NCBI RefSeq assembly: GCF_001316285.1
Contig: NZ_BBDO01000002.1
Span: forward strand, 1 to 64,000
DNA length: 64,000 bases
Source: Vulcanisaeta sp. JCM 16161
GTDB taxonomy: Archaea; Thermoproteota; Thermoprotei; Thermoproteales; Thermocladiaceae
Reading direction: 5' to 3'
Position 1 is the first letter of the stretch. Every line of letters begins with the position of its first letter. The notes beneath the pieces are model-generated. The model was given only the letters and a program-made list of their open reading frames with translations. It ran no database searches and had not been told where the DNA came from. Below are positions 10,146 through 18,784 of this stretch, piece after piece. Made by a program: the position numbers and the translations under genes.

Positions 10146-10966
10146 CTATGAGCTTGCTGTTACTGTGAATGGGTATGTTTGGCCGCTGACGGTTGTTATG
10201 TAGCCGCTGTATTGTATTCCGACTGCGGCTGTTTGAGTGCCGCTGCATGTTGCCGTGATGCCGCTTGGCACGGTTACTCCACCATTACCACTGACGCTTT
10301 GGACTCCAGTGAAGGCGCCATTACTTATTGTTAGCGTTATTGATAATTGACCTCCCTGAGTTCCAGCCGGCACCTGCACTGGGCTTGAGAACACGCATGA
10401 TAAACTACCCAACGTGAAACCATTAACGCCAACACCACTACTCGACGGATTACTAATCAAAAGCGTTAAGGTAGCAGAACTACCCGAACTAACACCAGTC
10501 AAACCAACAGCCTGCACCTGGAGGGTGGGGGTTGTTGGGGCGCATTGTTGTAGTTGGGCTTGGCATGATTGATACTGTCCCTGTAGGTTATTGTACTGAT
10601 TTTGTAAATTCATCAACTGGTTTTGGCACATTGAGTATTGGCTTTGTAAATTACTGTACTGGCTCTGCAGACCCGAGTACTGGCTCTTCAAGTCATCATA
10701 CTGAGCTTTAAGGCATTGTATGCAGCCATTAACGTTGAGTAATTCTGGTTACTCACAAACCATAGAGTACCGAAGACCGCAGTTAGGGTGAGAAACACCA
10801 TTGAGAGAGCTATCCATAGACTGCCTGAGTCATCACTTACTTTCAATCCTAAATAATTAATAAACCATTCTATAACAAACCGAAGACGATACACAGAAAA
10901 TTTACAATCACCGAGACAATGATGAAGAATAACCACACCAGTTACAAATACTAATAGTACCAACAT
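10146..10966 (-). CDS. Membrane-anchored coiled-coil surface protein, one frame break
   Basis: Two frames joined near 10705 give one product. The N-terminal part has a hydrophobic stretch (LVLLVFVTGVVIL) and a second clear TM segment (WIALSMVFLTLTAVFGTLWFV, about residues 51-71). Then come near-perfect heptad repeats of the type QYSGLQSQYSNLQSQYS and QNQYNNLQGQYQSCQ. A Thr/Pro linker and a beta-rich Ser/Gly/Thr-rich domain of about 120 residues end the protein. The layout resembles archaeal surface stalk or pilin-like proteins: anchor, coiled-coil stalk, outer beta domain. The start is uncertain; a start just before the second TM segment near 10850 is also possible. Function is unknown. Confidence 0.6.
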
Positions 10967-11371
10967 GAGAATCCCATAAGCAATAAACTACATTAATAAC
11001 ATCATTAATAACATCACTAACCATTAGACAAATCTTTATGGGAATTGTATCTGATAAGGGTAATGAAGACTTCATGTTTAACGTAATCAATGAAAATAAC
11101 AGAATACTATCAAGCAATTTAGAGATACGAAAACACATCTAACTAACAATTTAGGTAATTAATGCACGTTTACGAAGCTAAGCTTGACGGAAACAAAAGG
11201 CTGCTTGACGAGTATGAGACGCTAGAGCCAAGAATTGAGTATATCATAAAATAGAGAATTAACGAGAATACAACGAGCCCAGAGCTTAATATCTAAAGCC
11301 CAACAATCAATGACCTACCCTGAACAAGGATACAATGAAACATGCTCGCTAAAGATTACCGTCTAGAGCTA
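10967..11371. other. Non-coding stretch with two short ORF scraps
   Basis: No gene can be supported. Two short plus-strand scraps are present: one ends SSNLEIRKHI near 11141, and a 30-codon frame starts MHVYEAKLDGNKRLLDEYE at 11162. Both could be remnants of a lost gene or chance. The region is AT-rich. Confidence 0.4.
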
Positions 11372-11870
11372 TTACGGGTTCAATATGGGCCTTAACTTCT
11401 TCTTTAAACACTTCTCAAGCTTGTACCTTAACTTGTTCCTCTTATTGCCTTGCTCCTCATTTCTTAATTTCTCGCACGTGACCACGTATATCTTTAAATT
11501 ATTGATTTTTTTCTTTCAGAACTTTATTCTTAACGAACTCCTCCCTACCCTTGGCATCAAGCCCAGCCCATTCATTACTGTTGGCGCAGATTTCCTCAAG
11601 GTGATGCATTAGGAACCTAACAACACCCTCGGAACCACCTATTTTACCATTGCAGTGATCCTGCAACCTATTGGCCATATTATTAGTCTCACCCACGTAA
11701 TAAACCCCAGAGTCATCAAAGAAGACGTAAGCACCAGCCCCATTAACATCAATGCTCCTGCAATCATAAACACCAGACATGCAATCATTAGCAGAAACAC
11801 CAATAATATCCAAACAACCCCTAACGGCTCGCTCAATGTCGCTAACCTGAACCATCAATTTAACTATCAA
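11372..11870 (-). CDS. GIY-YIG nuclease-domain protein, one frame break
   Basis: About 165 residues across a break near 11510. The GIY-YIG core is AYVFFDDSGVYYVGETNN (about residues 47-64), followed by a conserved-type Arg in MANRLQDH and a Glu in HHLEEICA. The C-terminal tail, in the second frame, is highly basic (KKKLRPILNP, stop at 11372). An N-terminal extension of about 45 residues carries a Cys-x-x-x-Cys-like region (NDCMSGVYDC). GIY-YIG domains cut DNA in homing, repair and restriction. The gene is divergent from the EVE gene at 11962, with a 91-base shared promoter region. Confidence 0.75.
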
Positions 11871-11961
11871 TTGTCCTCTAATTTAAAACAATTATTTAAT
11901 AAAGAGTAGAGTAATATATTAGTATCCTGATATTAGGAATTAATACTAAGTGTGCCAATAT

Positions 11962-12381
11962 ATGGCTGGGTATTGGCTATTGATGATGAATGAGGAGAAT
12001 TACAGGTACGCAATTGAGAACGGCATTTACGGCTTGCCTGAACAATCAAGCAGGCTCAGGAAGCTCATTAAGCCTGGCGATAAGTTCATAGTTTACATAA
12101 TAAAGAGAGATTGCAAGGAGCTCTGCGAATCTTTCGTAGCAACCCTAGAGATCACCAGTGACTGGAGAAGGTCTAACAAGCCATTGTGGCCCGATGAAGT
12201 TAGGGAGGGCAAAATATTCTATCCCTGGGTAGTTAATGTTAAGGTGATCGTGAGTGGTAAAGTGGAGTTTAATGAAATTAAGGACGAATTATCGAAAATA
12301 CTTGGTATGAAAATTGAAAATCCAGGAAAACTTAGACTTAACTCAATGTATTATTGTATTATTCAAGAAAACCACTGCTAA
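11962..12381 (+). CDS. EVE-domain protein (N-terminal half of a likely fusion)
   Basis: About 140 residues. It begins AGYWLLMMNEENYRYAIENG and contains GLPEQSSRLRKLIKPGDKFIVYI and IFYPWVVNVKVIVSG. These are the usual EVE-domain segments (start W-L, middle KPGD-x-x-x-Y). EVE is a PUA-like fold that reads modified bases in DNA and is common in defence genes. The start is the ATG at 11962 (a GTG lies at 11950). Its stop at 12381 lies inside the next frame, which opens at 12354. Given the many frame breaks here, the two are probably one EVE-nuclease polypeptide. Confidence 0.7.
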   Translation: MAGYWLLMMNEENYRYAIENGIYGLPEQSSRLRKLIKPGDKFIVYIIKRDCKELCESFVATLEITSDWRRSNKPLWPDEVREGKIFYPWVVNVKVIVSGKVEFNEIKDELSKILGMKIENPGKLRLNSMYYCIIQENHC

Positions 12382-12857
12382 GCGAAGTAGGCGAGCTTAT
12401 CAAGGAGAGGTTGAGGAAGAAAACCGAGGCAACGGAATTAATGAAGCAAGGTGAGATCGGCCATGACGAGTTAATCAAGATGGCTAGAGATATCGGTGAA
12501 TGGCTCGGCTTTAGGGTTGAGAAGGAGTATAATATTGATAACTTTAGGGTTGACCTAGCCCTATTTAAGGAGCCCAGAGCTGTGCCTTTCGCCGTTGTTG
12601 AGGTTCACGTTGGTGGTGACATGTATAAGGACCTAGCCTTCCTAAAACATGCCTATGATAGGTACGGCTCCAGGCTAATCTACGTAATCACCAAGGACGA
12701 GGAGACCGTGATGAGACTAATAAACGAGGCAGTACAGGGCGCATTTCACGAAATCAAGGACCAAGTAATCATAGTAAAAGCTCAGGAACTAAGGCAATTA
12801 CATGAAGCATTAGAGCCGGAAGGCATAAGGAGGCTCATCAATGAATTAATACAATAA
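12354..12857 (+). CDS. PD-(D/E)XK-like nuclease domain, fused to or overlapping EVE
   Basis: About 167 residues, with a possible TTG start at 12354. A helical region (VGELIKERLRKKTEATELMK) leads to DNFRVDLALFKEP, then FAVVEVHVGGDMYKDLAFLK. The order Asp, beta strand, Glu-Val-His fits a restriction-endonuclease core in which the usual Lys of ExK is replaced by His. A strand, SRLIYVITKD, and a helical tail follow. The 28-base overlap with the EVE frame suggests translational coupling or, more likely, one protein split by an indel near 12350. Being a nuclease is inferred from these motifs only. Confidence 0.55.
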   Translation: MYYSRKPLLSEVGELIKERLRKKTEATELMKQGEIGHDELIKMARDIGEWLGFRVEKEYNIDNFRVDLALFKEPRAVPFAVVEVHVGGDMYKDLAFLKHAYDRYGSRLIYVITKDEETVMRLINEAVQGAFHEIKDQVIIVKAQELRQLHEALEPEGIRRLINELIQ

Positions 12858-12909
12858 GACCATACTAATACTTAACTGCCTTAAGCATGGGCATTGCTGA
12901 GGGTCTCGA

Positions 12910-13680
12910 TCATGAGTATTCCCTGCCAAGAACCAATACTATACCCAACTCATTAGCCCTACGCCTTAGGTATTCCGCGACCTGCTCAGGCGCGGTCTCC
13001 ACAGCAAGTACTAGGGCGTAAACCCTCCTATTGAAGAATTTCTCCGCGGCCCTGGCATTATCAAGGAGCTTCCCTACCTCCCTCTCAGCCTCATCAACGG
13101 AGGAAACCTTAATGGTTGCCTCGCCAATAACCAATGGATCATAACAAATGGCATCTATCTCCCTGGAGCCATCCACCGGTATCGTCACGTTCACCCTAAC
13201 ATCACAGTTAATGCCTCTACCCTCGAGCCACCTCTCGATCCAATGAGCCGTGTAATACTCATAGGCACCACCAAGCGAATCCCTAAACTCAACCAAGGCA
13301 CTCAACATCCACCTATTGAACCTCCCCTGCTCCTCCCTAAACGCCCTAAACTCCTGCCAAAGCTTTTCCTGATTCTCGGATAATCTCCTAATCTCCTGCC
13401 AAATCTTGTTGTTCTCCTGCCACAGTCTCTCTATATTCTCATTGATCCTCTTATTCTCTTGCCAAAACTTCTCAATGTTCTCGTTAATCCTCCTATTCTC
13501 CTCCCAGAGCCTGTTTATGTCCGTTCTCATGGCATCCTGACCCTCGGCAAGCCTCTGAACGGTCCTAGTCAATTCATTAACCGCATTAATTAATTGCCTA
13601 ATCGAAGACTGAACATCAGAAATACCCAAAAGCCCAACCACCGCCAACCTAAACTCCTCATCCTCCCTCAACAAACGCAA
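12910..13680 (-). CDS. Coiled-coil protein with a DUF3782-like nuclease fold
   Basis: 256 residues, frame intact, TTG start at 13680. Residues about 45-130 form a long coiled coil built of near-repeats such as RLWEENRRINENIEKFWQEN. The C-terminal 120 residues have SREIDAICYDPLVIGEATI, which fits a PD-(D/E)XK pattern (Asp then G-E-A), followed by a helix and a strand, RVYALVLAVETAP. Proteins of this layout are frequent in hyperthermophilic archaea in several paralogs; their role is unknown. The gene is convergent with the EVE-nuclease gene and about 410 bases from the CRISPR adaptation operon. Confidence 0.7.
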   Translation of the reverse strand: MRLLREDEEFRLAVVGLLGISDVQSSIRQLINAVNELTRTVQRLAEGQDAMRTDINRLWEENRRINENIEKFWQENKRINENIERLWQENNKIWQEIRRLSENQEKLWQEFRAFREEQGRFNRWMLSALVEFRDSLGGAYEYYTAHWIERWLEGRGINCDVRVNVTIPVDGSREIDAICYDPLVIGEATIKVSSVDEAEREVGKLLDNARAAEKFFNRRVYALVLAVETAPEQVAEYLRRRANELGIVLVLGREYS

Positions 13681-14092
13681 AAACTCATCACGAAAAGATA
13701 TCCCAACACTACTCCTATTTAACTAAATAAAAACCTATTGATAAGGCCATGGAAAATAAATACATGTAGCAATGAATATGCCACCACGTGTATAGCATCA
13801 CTAAATATCGCACCGCATTTAACCATCAACAGTAAGCAATAATAATTACCTAACAAGAAACCCATTACGACTTAACCCATTGGCTAAATAAAGACTTATC
13901 TCAATCATCAACATTATCAGCATAATAATATGGCACTCACCCTGATACTCCGCTAAGGTTAATTAATTCAAGACGCGTTAACGCGTCAAACAATAATAGT
14001 CGTTTCAGAACCATTAACATTGTTTAATATTGATTTATTTCTCAATTAATTAATATGTATTTCACAATTAAGAATAAAATACGTAAATAAGT
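13681..14092. other. Promoter region of the CRISPR adaptation operon
   Basis: No gene. Very AT-rich near the right end, with a TATA-like agaataaaatac about 25-30 bases before the csa1 starts. It contains the perfect palindrome described separately at 13972-13987. Confidence 0.5.
13972..13987. promoter_or_regulatory. Perfect 16-bp palindrome upstream of csa1
   Basis: The sequence gacgcgttaacgcgtc equals its own reverse complement. It lies about 105 bases before the csa1 start in AT-rich DNA, where such a GC-containing palindrome stands out. A dimeric winged-helix regulator such as Csa3 is a reasonable candidate to bind it; that link is inference. Confidence 0.45.
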
Positions 14093-14900
14093 TTGAGCAA
14101 GCATATGGTACTGCCCAGGTGGGTTTGGGACTACATTAAAAACACGATGGAGAACGGATACTACGCAGAGATAAGAGGCTGGGTTAGAGACGCAGTCGCA
14201 CCAAGACACTCAGTTAGGCCAACGGTGTCTGAAGTCTCATCACCATGCCCAACAAAACGCGACACATACCTAAGACGCGTCGCTAAGATACCTATGGAGG
14301 ACAGTGAGAGCCTAAGGCTTGGCAGGTTAATTCACGAGGTCTTCCTGGCACCATTTAGAGAGTCAATACCATTCTCGCAACTTGATACTAAATTCGAAGG
14401 CATAATCAGTGAGTACGGCGATTTAGGCTCTAAATATAGGCTCAGTTATACGAGGTCTATACAAAGGCCGTGACCATGGCCCTCAACGCCCGTGAGGAGG
14501 GAATACCAATCAGTGTCGAACCAGCAATACCAGGAGCCCCAATTGGGCTCTCCGACATTATTAAGCCGGACATACTCGTGGGCTTCATACCGGTGGAGTT
14601 AGTAACTTCGTCACCAACGGAGGAATTAATTAATAGGAAGGACATAGCCATTACGGCATACGCACTGGCCATAGAGCTTGGATAGGCCACCCAGTGGACA
14701 TTGGCGTAGTACTCCATATAAGCATCAACGGTAAGCCAAGACTTAACTGGAGGGTTGTTAAGATAGATGATGCTTTAAGGAGGGCATTCCTGGACATGAG
14801 GGATACCGTGGCAAGAATAATTGAGAATGGCGATGACCCAGGGCCAGCGAGTTCCTGTCCAAGGACATGCCCATTCTACGGTGTCTGCCATGGCCAATGA
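14093..14900 (+). CDS. csa1: Csa1, Cas4-like adaptation protein of type I-A, with two frame breaks
   Basis: About 268 residues across breaks near 14455 and 14690. The N-terminal part has TVSEVSSPCPTKRDTYLRR with the first Fe-S cysteine and RLGRLIHEVF. The middle reads PIGLSDIIKPDILVGFIPVE, with the RecB-type Asp and Glu. The end is SSCPRTCPFYGVCHGQ, carrying the other cysteines of a 4Fe-4S cluster. Csa1 trims or selects prespacers together with Cas4, Cas1 and Cas2 in type I-A systems. The start is TTG at 14093 or ATG at 14105. It overlaps cas1 by 11 bases, so it is co-transcribed with it. It is whole apart from the breaks. Confidence 0.85.
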
Positions 14901-15884
14901 AATATACATAACAGAGCCAGGGACGAGAATTATCGCCAGGAAGGGCTCTATAATAATCATGGGCAGGAACGGCAATAAGCAAGTATTGCCGCCAAACACA
15001 GAAGAAGTGATAATCGCGACATCGAGAGCCTCAATAACCACAAAGGCAATTAGGATACTAGCATGAAGGGCATAAACCTAGTAATCCTAAGCCCACTCGG
15101 GGACCCGGTGGCCATCATAACACCCCCGGTGATTAATAAAACCGTAATAACCAGGGTCAAGCAATACGAACTATTCTTAAACAATGAGGCAAGACTCGAA
15201 CTAGCGCGCAAAATAATTGCATGCAAGATCGAGAACCAGGCAAGACTAATTAGATACTTCGCCAAGAGCCGCAGAGAACCATCACTAAACGACATTGCCT
15301 ACTCAGTATCATCAATGGCAACGCAATTAATGTCCATAGAAACCAACAGGTTAAACCCCGAGCTCATTGAAAGCATCGAGGCCCAGACAGCCAATAAATA
15401 CTGGGACGCCGTAACATCACTACTCCCCAATTGGCTTGGGTTTCACGGCAGGGACCCAGAGGGCACAGACCTCATGAACCTGGCCCTGAACTACGGCTAC
15501 GGAATACTCTACTCGACAATGGAGAGGTACCTAATAATGGCCGGACTAGACCCATACCTAGGCATACTCCATACAATAAAGAGCGGAAAGCCGTCACTCG
15601 TCTTCGACATAGTCGAAGTGTTCAGGCCCGTGGCGGTGGATAAGCCATTAATAACGGAGATAAGCAATACCAAGCTAAGCACCATAAACGGCTTCCTGGA
15701 CTACGACTCAAGGAGGACCGTGGCCAGGATAATACTAAATAACCTAAACAGGGACTACGTAAACCCAAGGACAGGGAGGAGATCACCATTAACCGAGATA
15801 ATGAAGCACGAGGCCTGGCACCTAGCCTCAATAATTAGGGAGGGCAACGTCAAGAATTACGAGTGCTTCACCTGGGTGTTCTGA
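14890..15884 (+). CDS. cas1: Cas1 integrase, one frame break
   Basis: About 330 residues. It starts MANEIYITEPGTRIIARKGS. The break lies near 15062, between IRILA and GINLVILSPLGDPVA, which are contiguous in Cas1 proteins. The integrase core follows. The metal-binding Glu region is ALNYGYGILYSTMERYLIM, then GLDPYLGILHT with its His, and KPSLVFDIVEVFRP with its acidic residues. Cas1 with Cas2 integrates spacers at the leader end of the array. It ends directly before cas2 (TGA then ATG). The break inside a gene whose partners are all whole suggests a sequence error. Confidence 0.93.
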
Positions 15885-16160
15885 ATGTACGTGGTCGTCT
15901 CGTACGACATAAGCAGCGATAGGAGGAGGCTCGAAATAATGAACAAATTAAAGGCAATGGGCTACATAAGGGTACAAAGAAGCCTATACATAGCCAGGGG
16001 CGGCAGCGCCTTAGCCAAGGATACGGCAAGGGCATTAACGAGACTCATGGGCCGGGAGGACTCCGTGATAATACTAATAATTGATGGGCAAACACTAAAC
16101 AACGCAATAAAACTGGGAACCGCAAACCTAACAATACCAAATGGGCCCATGGTGATATGA
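15885..16160 (+). CDS. cas2: Cas2
   Basis: 91 residues, frame intact. It opens MYVVVSYDISSDRRRLEIMN, the Cas2 ferredoxin-like start with its conserved Asp, followed by GYIRVQRSLYIARGG. Cas2 is the dimeric scaffold of the Cas1-Cas2 integration complex. It begins immediately after the cas1 stop and overlaps the cas4 start by four bases, so translation is coupled across cas1-cas2-cas4. Confidence 0.93.
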   Translation: MYVVVSYDISSDRRRLEIMNKLKAMGYIRVQRSLYIARGGSALAKDTARALTRLMGREDSVIILIIDGQTLNNAIKLGTANLTIPNGPMVI

Positions 16161-16735
16161 TGGACTACATACCAATAAGCATGGTGAAGGAATATGTCTA
16201 CTGCCCAAGGCAGGCATACTTAAAACTAATGACCATGAAGGAACCACCCACGGAATCCATGAAATACGCAAAACAATTAACAAATACGGAAAACATAACT
16301 AAAACCATAAAAGAACAGGGAATACAGGGAGAAATAAAACTAGAAGTACCAGTGAAGTCCACAAGTCTCGGTATAGTGGGCAGGGTGGACGCCATAGCAA
16401 TAAACGGAAACAGGGCAACCATAATAGAAACAAAACTAAACATAGGAAACAAAAAGAAACTATACACAAAGTACAACCACGTACTAGCCCAAGTAATGGC
16501 GTATACAATAGCCGTAGAAGAAACAATGAAAACCACCGTAGACAAAATAATAATCATAAACCAAGAAAAACAAACAACAATAACCATAAAACCCACACCA
16601 AACCTAAAAACATGGATAAAAAAGAACAATCCAAGAAATGAAAAAAAACACATACAAAACCAAGAACTACCACCAAAAACAACAAACAAAGCCAAATGCA
16701 AAACCTGCCACTACAAAAACATATGCCCACCATAA
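16157..16735 (+). CDS. cas4: Cas4 exonuclease
   Basis: 192 residues, frame intact. It has VKEYVYCPRQAYLKL with the first cluster cysteine and VGRVDAIAINGNRATIIETKL with the RecB-type Asp and E-x-K. The C-terminal CKTCHYKNICPP carries the remaining three cysteines of the Fe-S cluster. Cas4 trims prespacers and checks the PAM. The second half of the gene is very rich in A and poor in G, unlike cas1 and cas2, and runs straight into the AT-rich trailer of array 1. Last gene of the adaptation operon. Confidence 0.93.
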   Translation: MMDYIPISMVKEYVYCPRQAYLKLMTMKEPPTESMKYAKQLTNTENITKTIKEQGIQGEIKLEVPVKSTSLGIVGRVDAIAINGNRATIIETKLNIGNKKKLYTKYNHVLAQVMAYTIAVEETMKTTVDKIIIINQEKQTTITIKPTPNLKTWIKKNNPRNEKKHIQNQELPPKTTNKAKCKTCHYKNICPP

Positions 16736-16870
16736 AACACGATTCAAAACAAACACAAACCAACCCACCATAGACCAACCACACCAAACACAAAGAAGAA
16801 ACCTTACTATTCTTTAAAGAACATCTCGAAAGGCACACCTGAGGAGATCCAGCAATAGTTATCTATTAAG

Positions 16871-17665
16871 CCTTATATTCTCTTTAAAGATTATCGTACA
16901 TCTTAAGGGCATTTAACATACCAAACGAGCCAAGAAAGGCCTATCCTTCTATTCTCTTTAGAGATTATCTCCATTAGGTAGGACTTACCACTGCCCGAGT
17001 CGCCATAAAGCAGGACTCCTTCTATTCTCTTTAGAGATTATCAATGGTTCCCAGACGGCTACTGTGGAGTGGTACGGCGTGCCAAGCCTTCTATTCTCTT
17101 TAGAGATTATCCACCTACAACAACAACAATTTCGCCAACTGCTCAAGTAGTCTCGCCCTTCTATTCTCTTTAGAGATTATCACCCAGGCCAATACGAGAC
17201 GTTGAAGGCATGGTGTAATAATTACCCTTCTATTCTCTTTAGAGATTATCTCGATCTTCACCCTACTCGCCAGGGGACCATGCCTGAACAGTTTCCTTCT
17301 ATTCTCTTTAGAGATTATCAGCCCCTACCCACGAGGGGCTTCTCAGTGAGTAGGTTTTTCCACCTTCTATTCTCTTTAGAGATTATCGCAAACGATCGTT
17401 AAAAACTCCCCCGGGGGGAGTAAGTGTTTTTTTCTCCTTCTATTCTCTTTAGAGATTATCCATCAATCATGTTCCCAATGAACATTGTTCCTGCAAGTAG
17501 CCTTCTATTCTCTTTAGAGATTATCTGGACGGTAAGATAGGCATTTTCATCATTGCTAAATCAAGGAACCTTCTATTCTCTTTAGAGATTATCGGGACAG
17601 GGTATTTAGAGGCGTAATCCCTCAGGCAATCGGCTTTCGTCCTTCTATTCTCTTTAGAGATTATC
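16871..17665 (-). CRISPR. CRISPR array 1: 12 repeats, 11 spacers, read leftward
   Basis: A 25-nt repeat starts, in the transcribed direction, with GATAATCTCTAAAG and ends AGAATAGAAGG. On the plus strand repeats start at 16871, 16945, 17018, 17087, 17157, 17226, 17295, 17363, 17436, 17501, 17569 and 17641. Spacers are 40-49 nt. The repeat at 16871 is degenerate (two changes), as expected of the leader-distal end. The leader is at 17666 onward, so transcription runs right to left, towards cas4. Each repeat holds the short inverted repeat TCTCT-AA-AGAGA, which may form a weak stem for Cas6. Confidence 0.97.
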
Positions 17666-17850
17666 CGAGGCGTTACTATATAAACTTATTTATAAGCTTT
17701 CCCCACATAGTCTTTTCTAGCCATTAGAACAGGTATGCCCACGATCATTCACGGTACGGGTTTGTTCCCACGATATGCTTAATGAGCTAATCATCGTTCT
17801 GATGCTTGCATTCATTTTTACATGAACATACCTGTTCCCACGATAGTGGC
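17666..17850 (-). promoter_or_regulatory. Leader of CRISPR array 1
   Basis: Read on the minus strand, the bases next to the first repeat are gcttataaataagtttat then atagtaacgcctcg, nearly identical to the array 2 leader. Upstream lie three copies of a TCGTGGGAACA-like motif, at plus-strand 17833-17844, 17763-17774 and (degenerate) 17734-17745. The TATA-like cttataaata lies about 30 bases before the repeat and is probably the array promoter. No open reading frame fits here. Confidence 0.85.
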
Positions 17851-17944
17851 GCCGTGGTTAAATAATGAATCACCTCAGTCCAGCCTCCACATCTAATTCA
17901 TAGATAACACCGATGCCCTCACTAATGACTAAGTCCGCATCGCA

Positions 17945-18725
17945 TCACTGGGTCTTCGCCCTGCCCACGAGCATTAGGCCTAGGGGCGTTAACTCGTAGT
18001 AATGAGCCTTACCCCTCTTTTCATAACCTATCAATCCCTTCTTGATGAGCCTCACGAGTATTCTCTGGACGGTGGCCATGGATATGCAGCCTCCCGGCTT
18101 CCTACAATCCCTATTGAGCTCGCCGTATATGTCCTTAGCCCTGTGCCTGCCGAGGCCTATTAACTTGAGGACCCTATACTCATCATACGTTAAACTGGCC
18201 AGCCTAGGCACCACGGGCCAGGGGACAACCCTCTCCTCAACACTCCTAAACAAGGCCCTAACAGACGGACTCTCCTCCTCAAGCATCGCAAATACACTAT
18301 CCACCGCAACACCCACGTAGGGGCCCACGGAGCTAGGGCTAGGGCCAGGAACATCAACGCCGCGCTTAGCCACCTAAACCCACCAGCCATACCAATGATG
18401 ACCCTACACGGCGCGTGATCCTCAACCAACGACCTAAGCCTAGCCACACTACCCGCAAACCCATCCCTAGGTCAAGCCAAACATCAACAACCTCAATCCC
18501 ACTATCCAGCTCATTAACAAACTTATGAAGCGCCTCCATGGCCTCAACCGGAGGCTGCTTCCAACGCCCCCTAAGCGCCTCCCTAGGCACCTCCCTAGGC
18601 TCACTATTAACCAGGAAAACCACATCACCACCCACGGGCCCAGCCCTAGCTAAGGCCTGCCTAGCATTACCTGGATAAAGCCCAACACTAATCATCACAC
18701 ACTTCCTAACATTCAACTTCTCCAT
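17945..18725 (-). CDS. csa3: Csa3, CARF plus winged-helix regulator, with two frame breaks
   Basis: About 255 residues across breaks near 18470 and 18340. The N-terminal CARF-type Rossmann half has MISVGLYPGNARQAL, DVVFLVNSEPREVP, GIEVVDVWLDL, and in the second frame PCRVIIGMAGGFRWLSAAL. The C-terminal winged helix has LTYDEYRVLKLIGLGRHRA, SMATVQRILVRLIKKGLI and a wing, YEKRGKAHYYELTPLGL. Csa3 proteins in Sulfolobus regulate cas operons and arrays and can bind cyclic oligoadenylates. The gene is divergent from csa5, with a 59-base shared promoter. All parts are present, so breaks are probably errors. Confidence 0.85.
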
Positions 18726-18784
18726 AGATGGAGAAACACCTCAGCAGAAAGTATATAAAACTGAGCCTGTGGTCTCAATTTGAT
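18726..18784. promoter_or_regulatory. Shared divergent promoter of csa3 and csa5
   Basis: A single TATA-like box, gtatataaaa (18751-18760), lies about 30 bases from the csa3 ATG (18725, minus) and about 30 bases from the csa5 ATG (18785, plus). It is flanked by the inverted repeat CTCAG (18740-18744) and CTGAG (18761-18765). Both transcripts would be leaderless, which is common in this group. Confidence 0.65.

Noticed and set aside
11385..11612. Plus-strand 75-codon hydrophobic frame
   Set aside because: It is the complement of the basic tail of the GIY-YIG gene.
16198..16838. Long minus-strand open frames opposite cas4
   Set aside because: They are shadows of the A-rich cas4 coding strand and read as low-complexity Phe/Cys/Val-rich sequence.
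17202..17402. Open frame inside CRISPR array 1
   Set aside because: It contains the repeat sequence read as protein (repeated PSILFRDY); it is the array.
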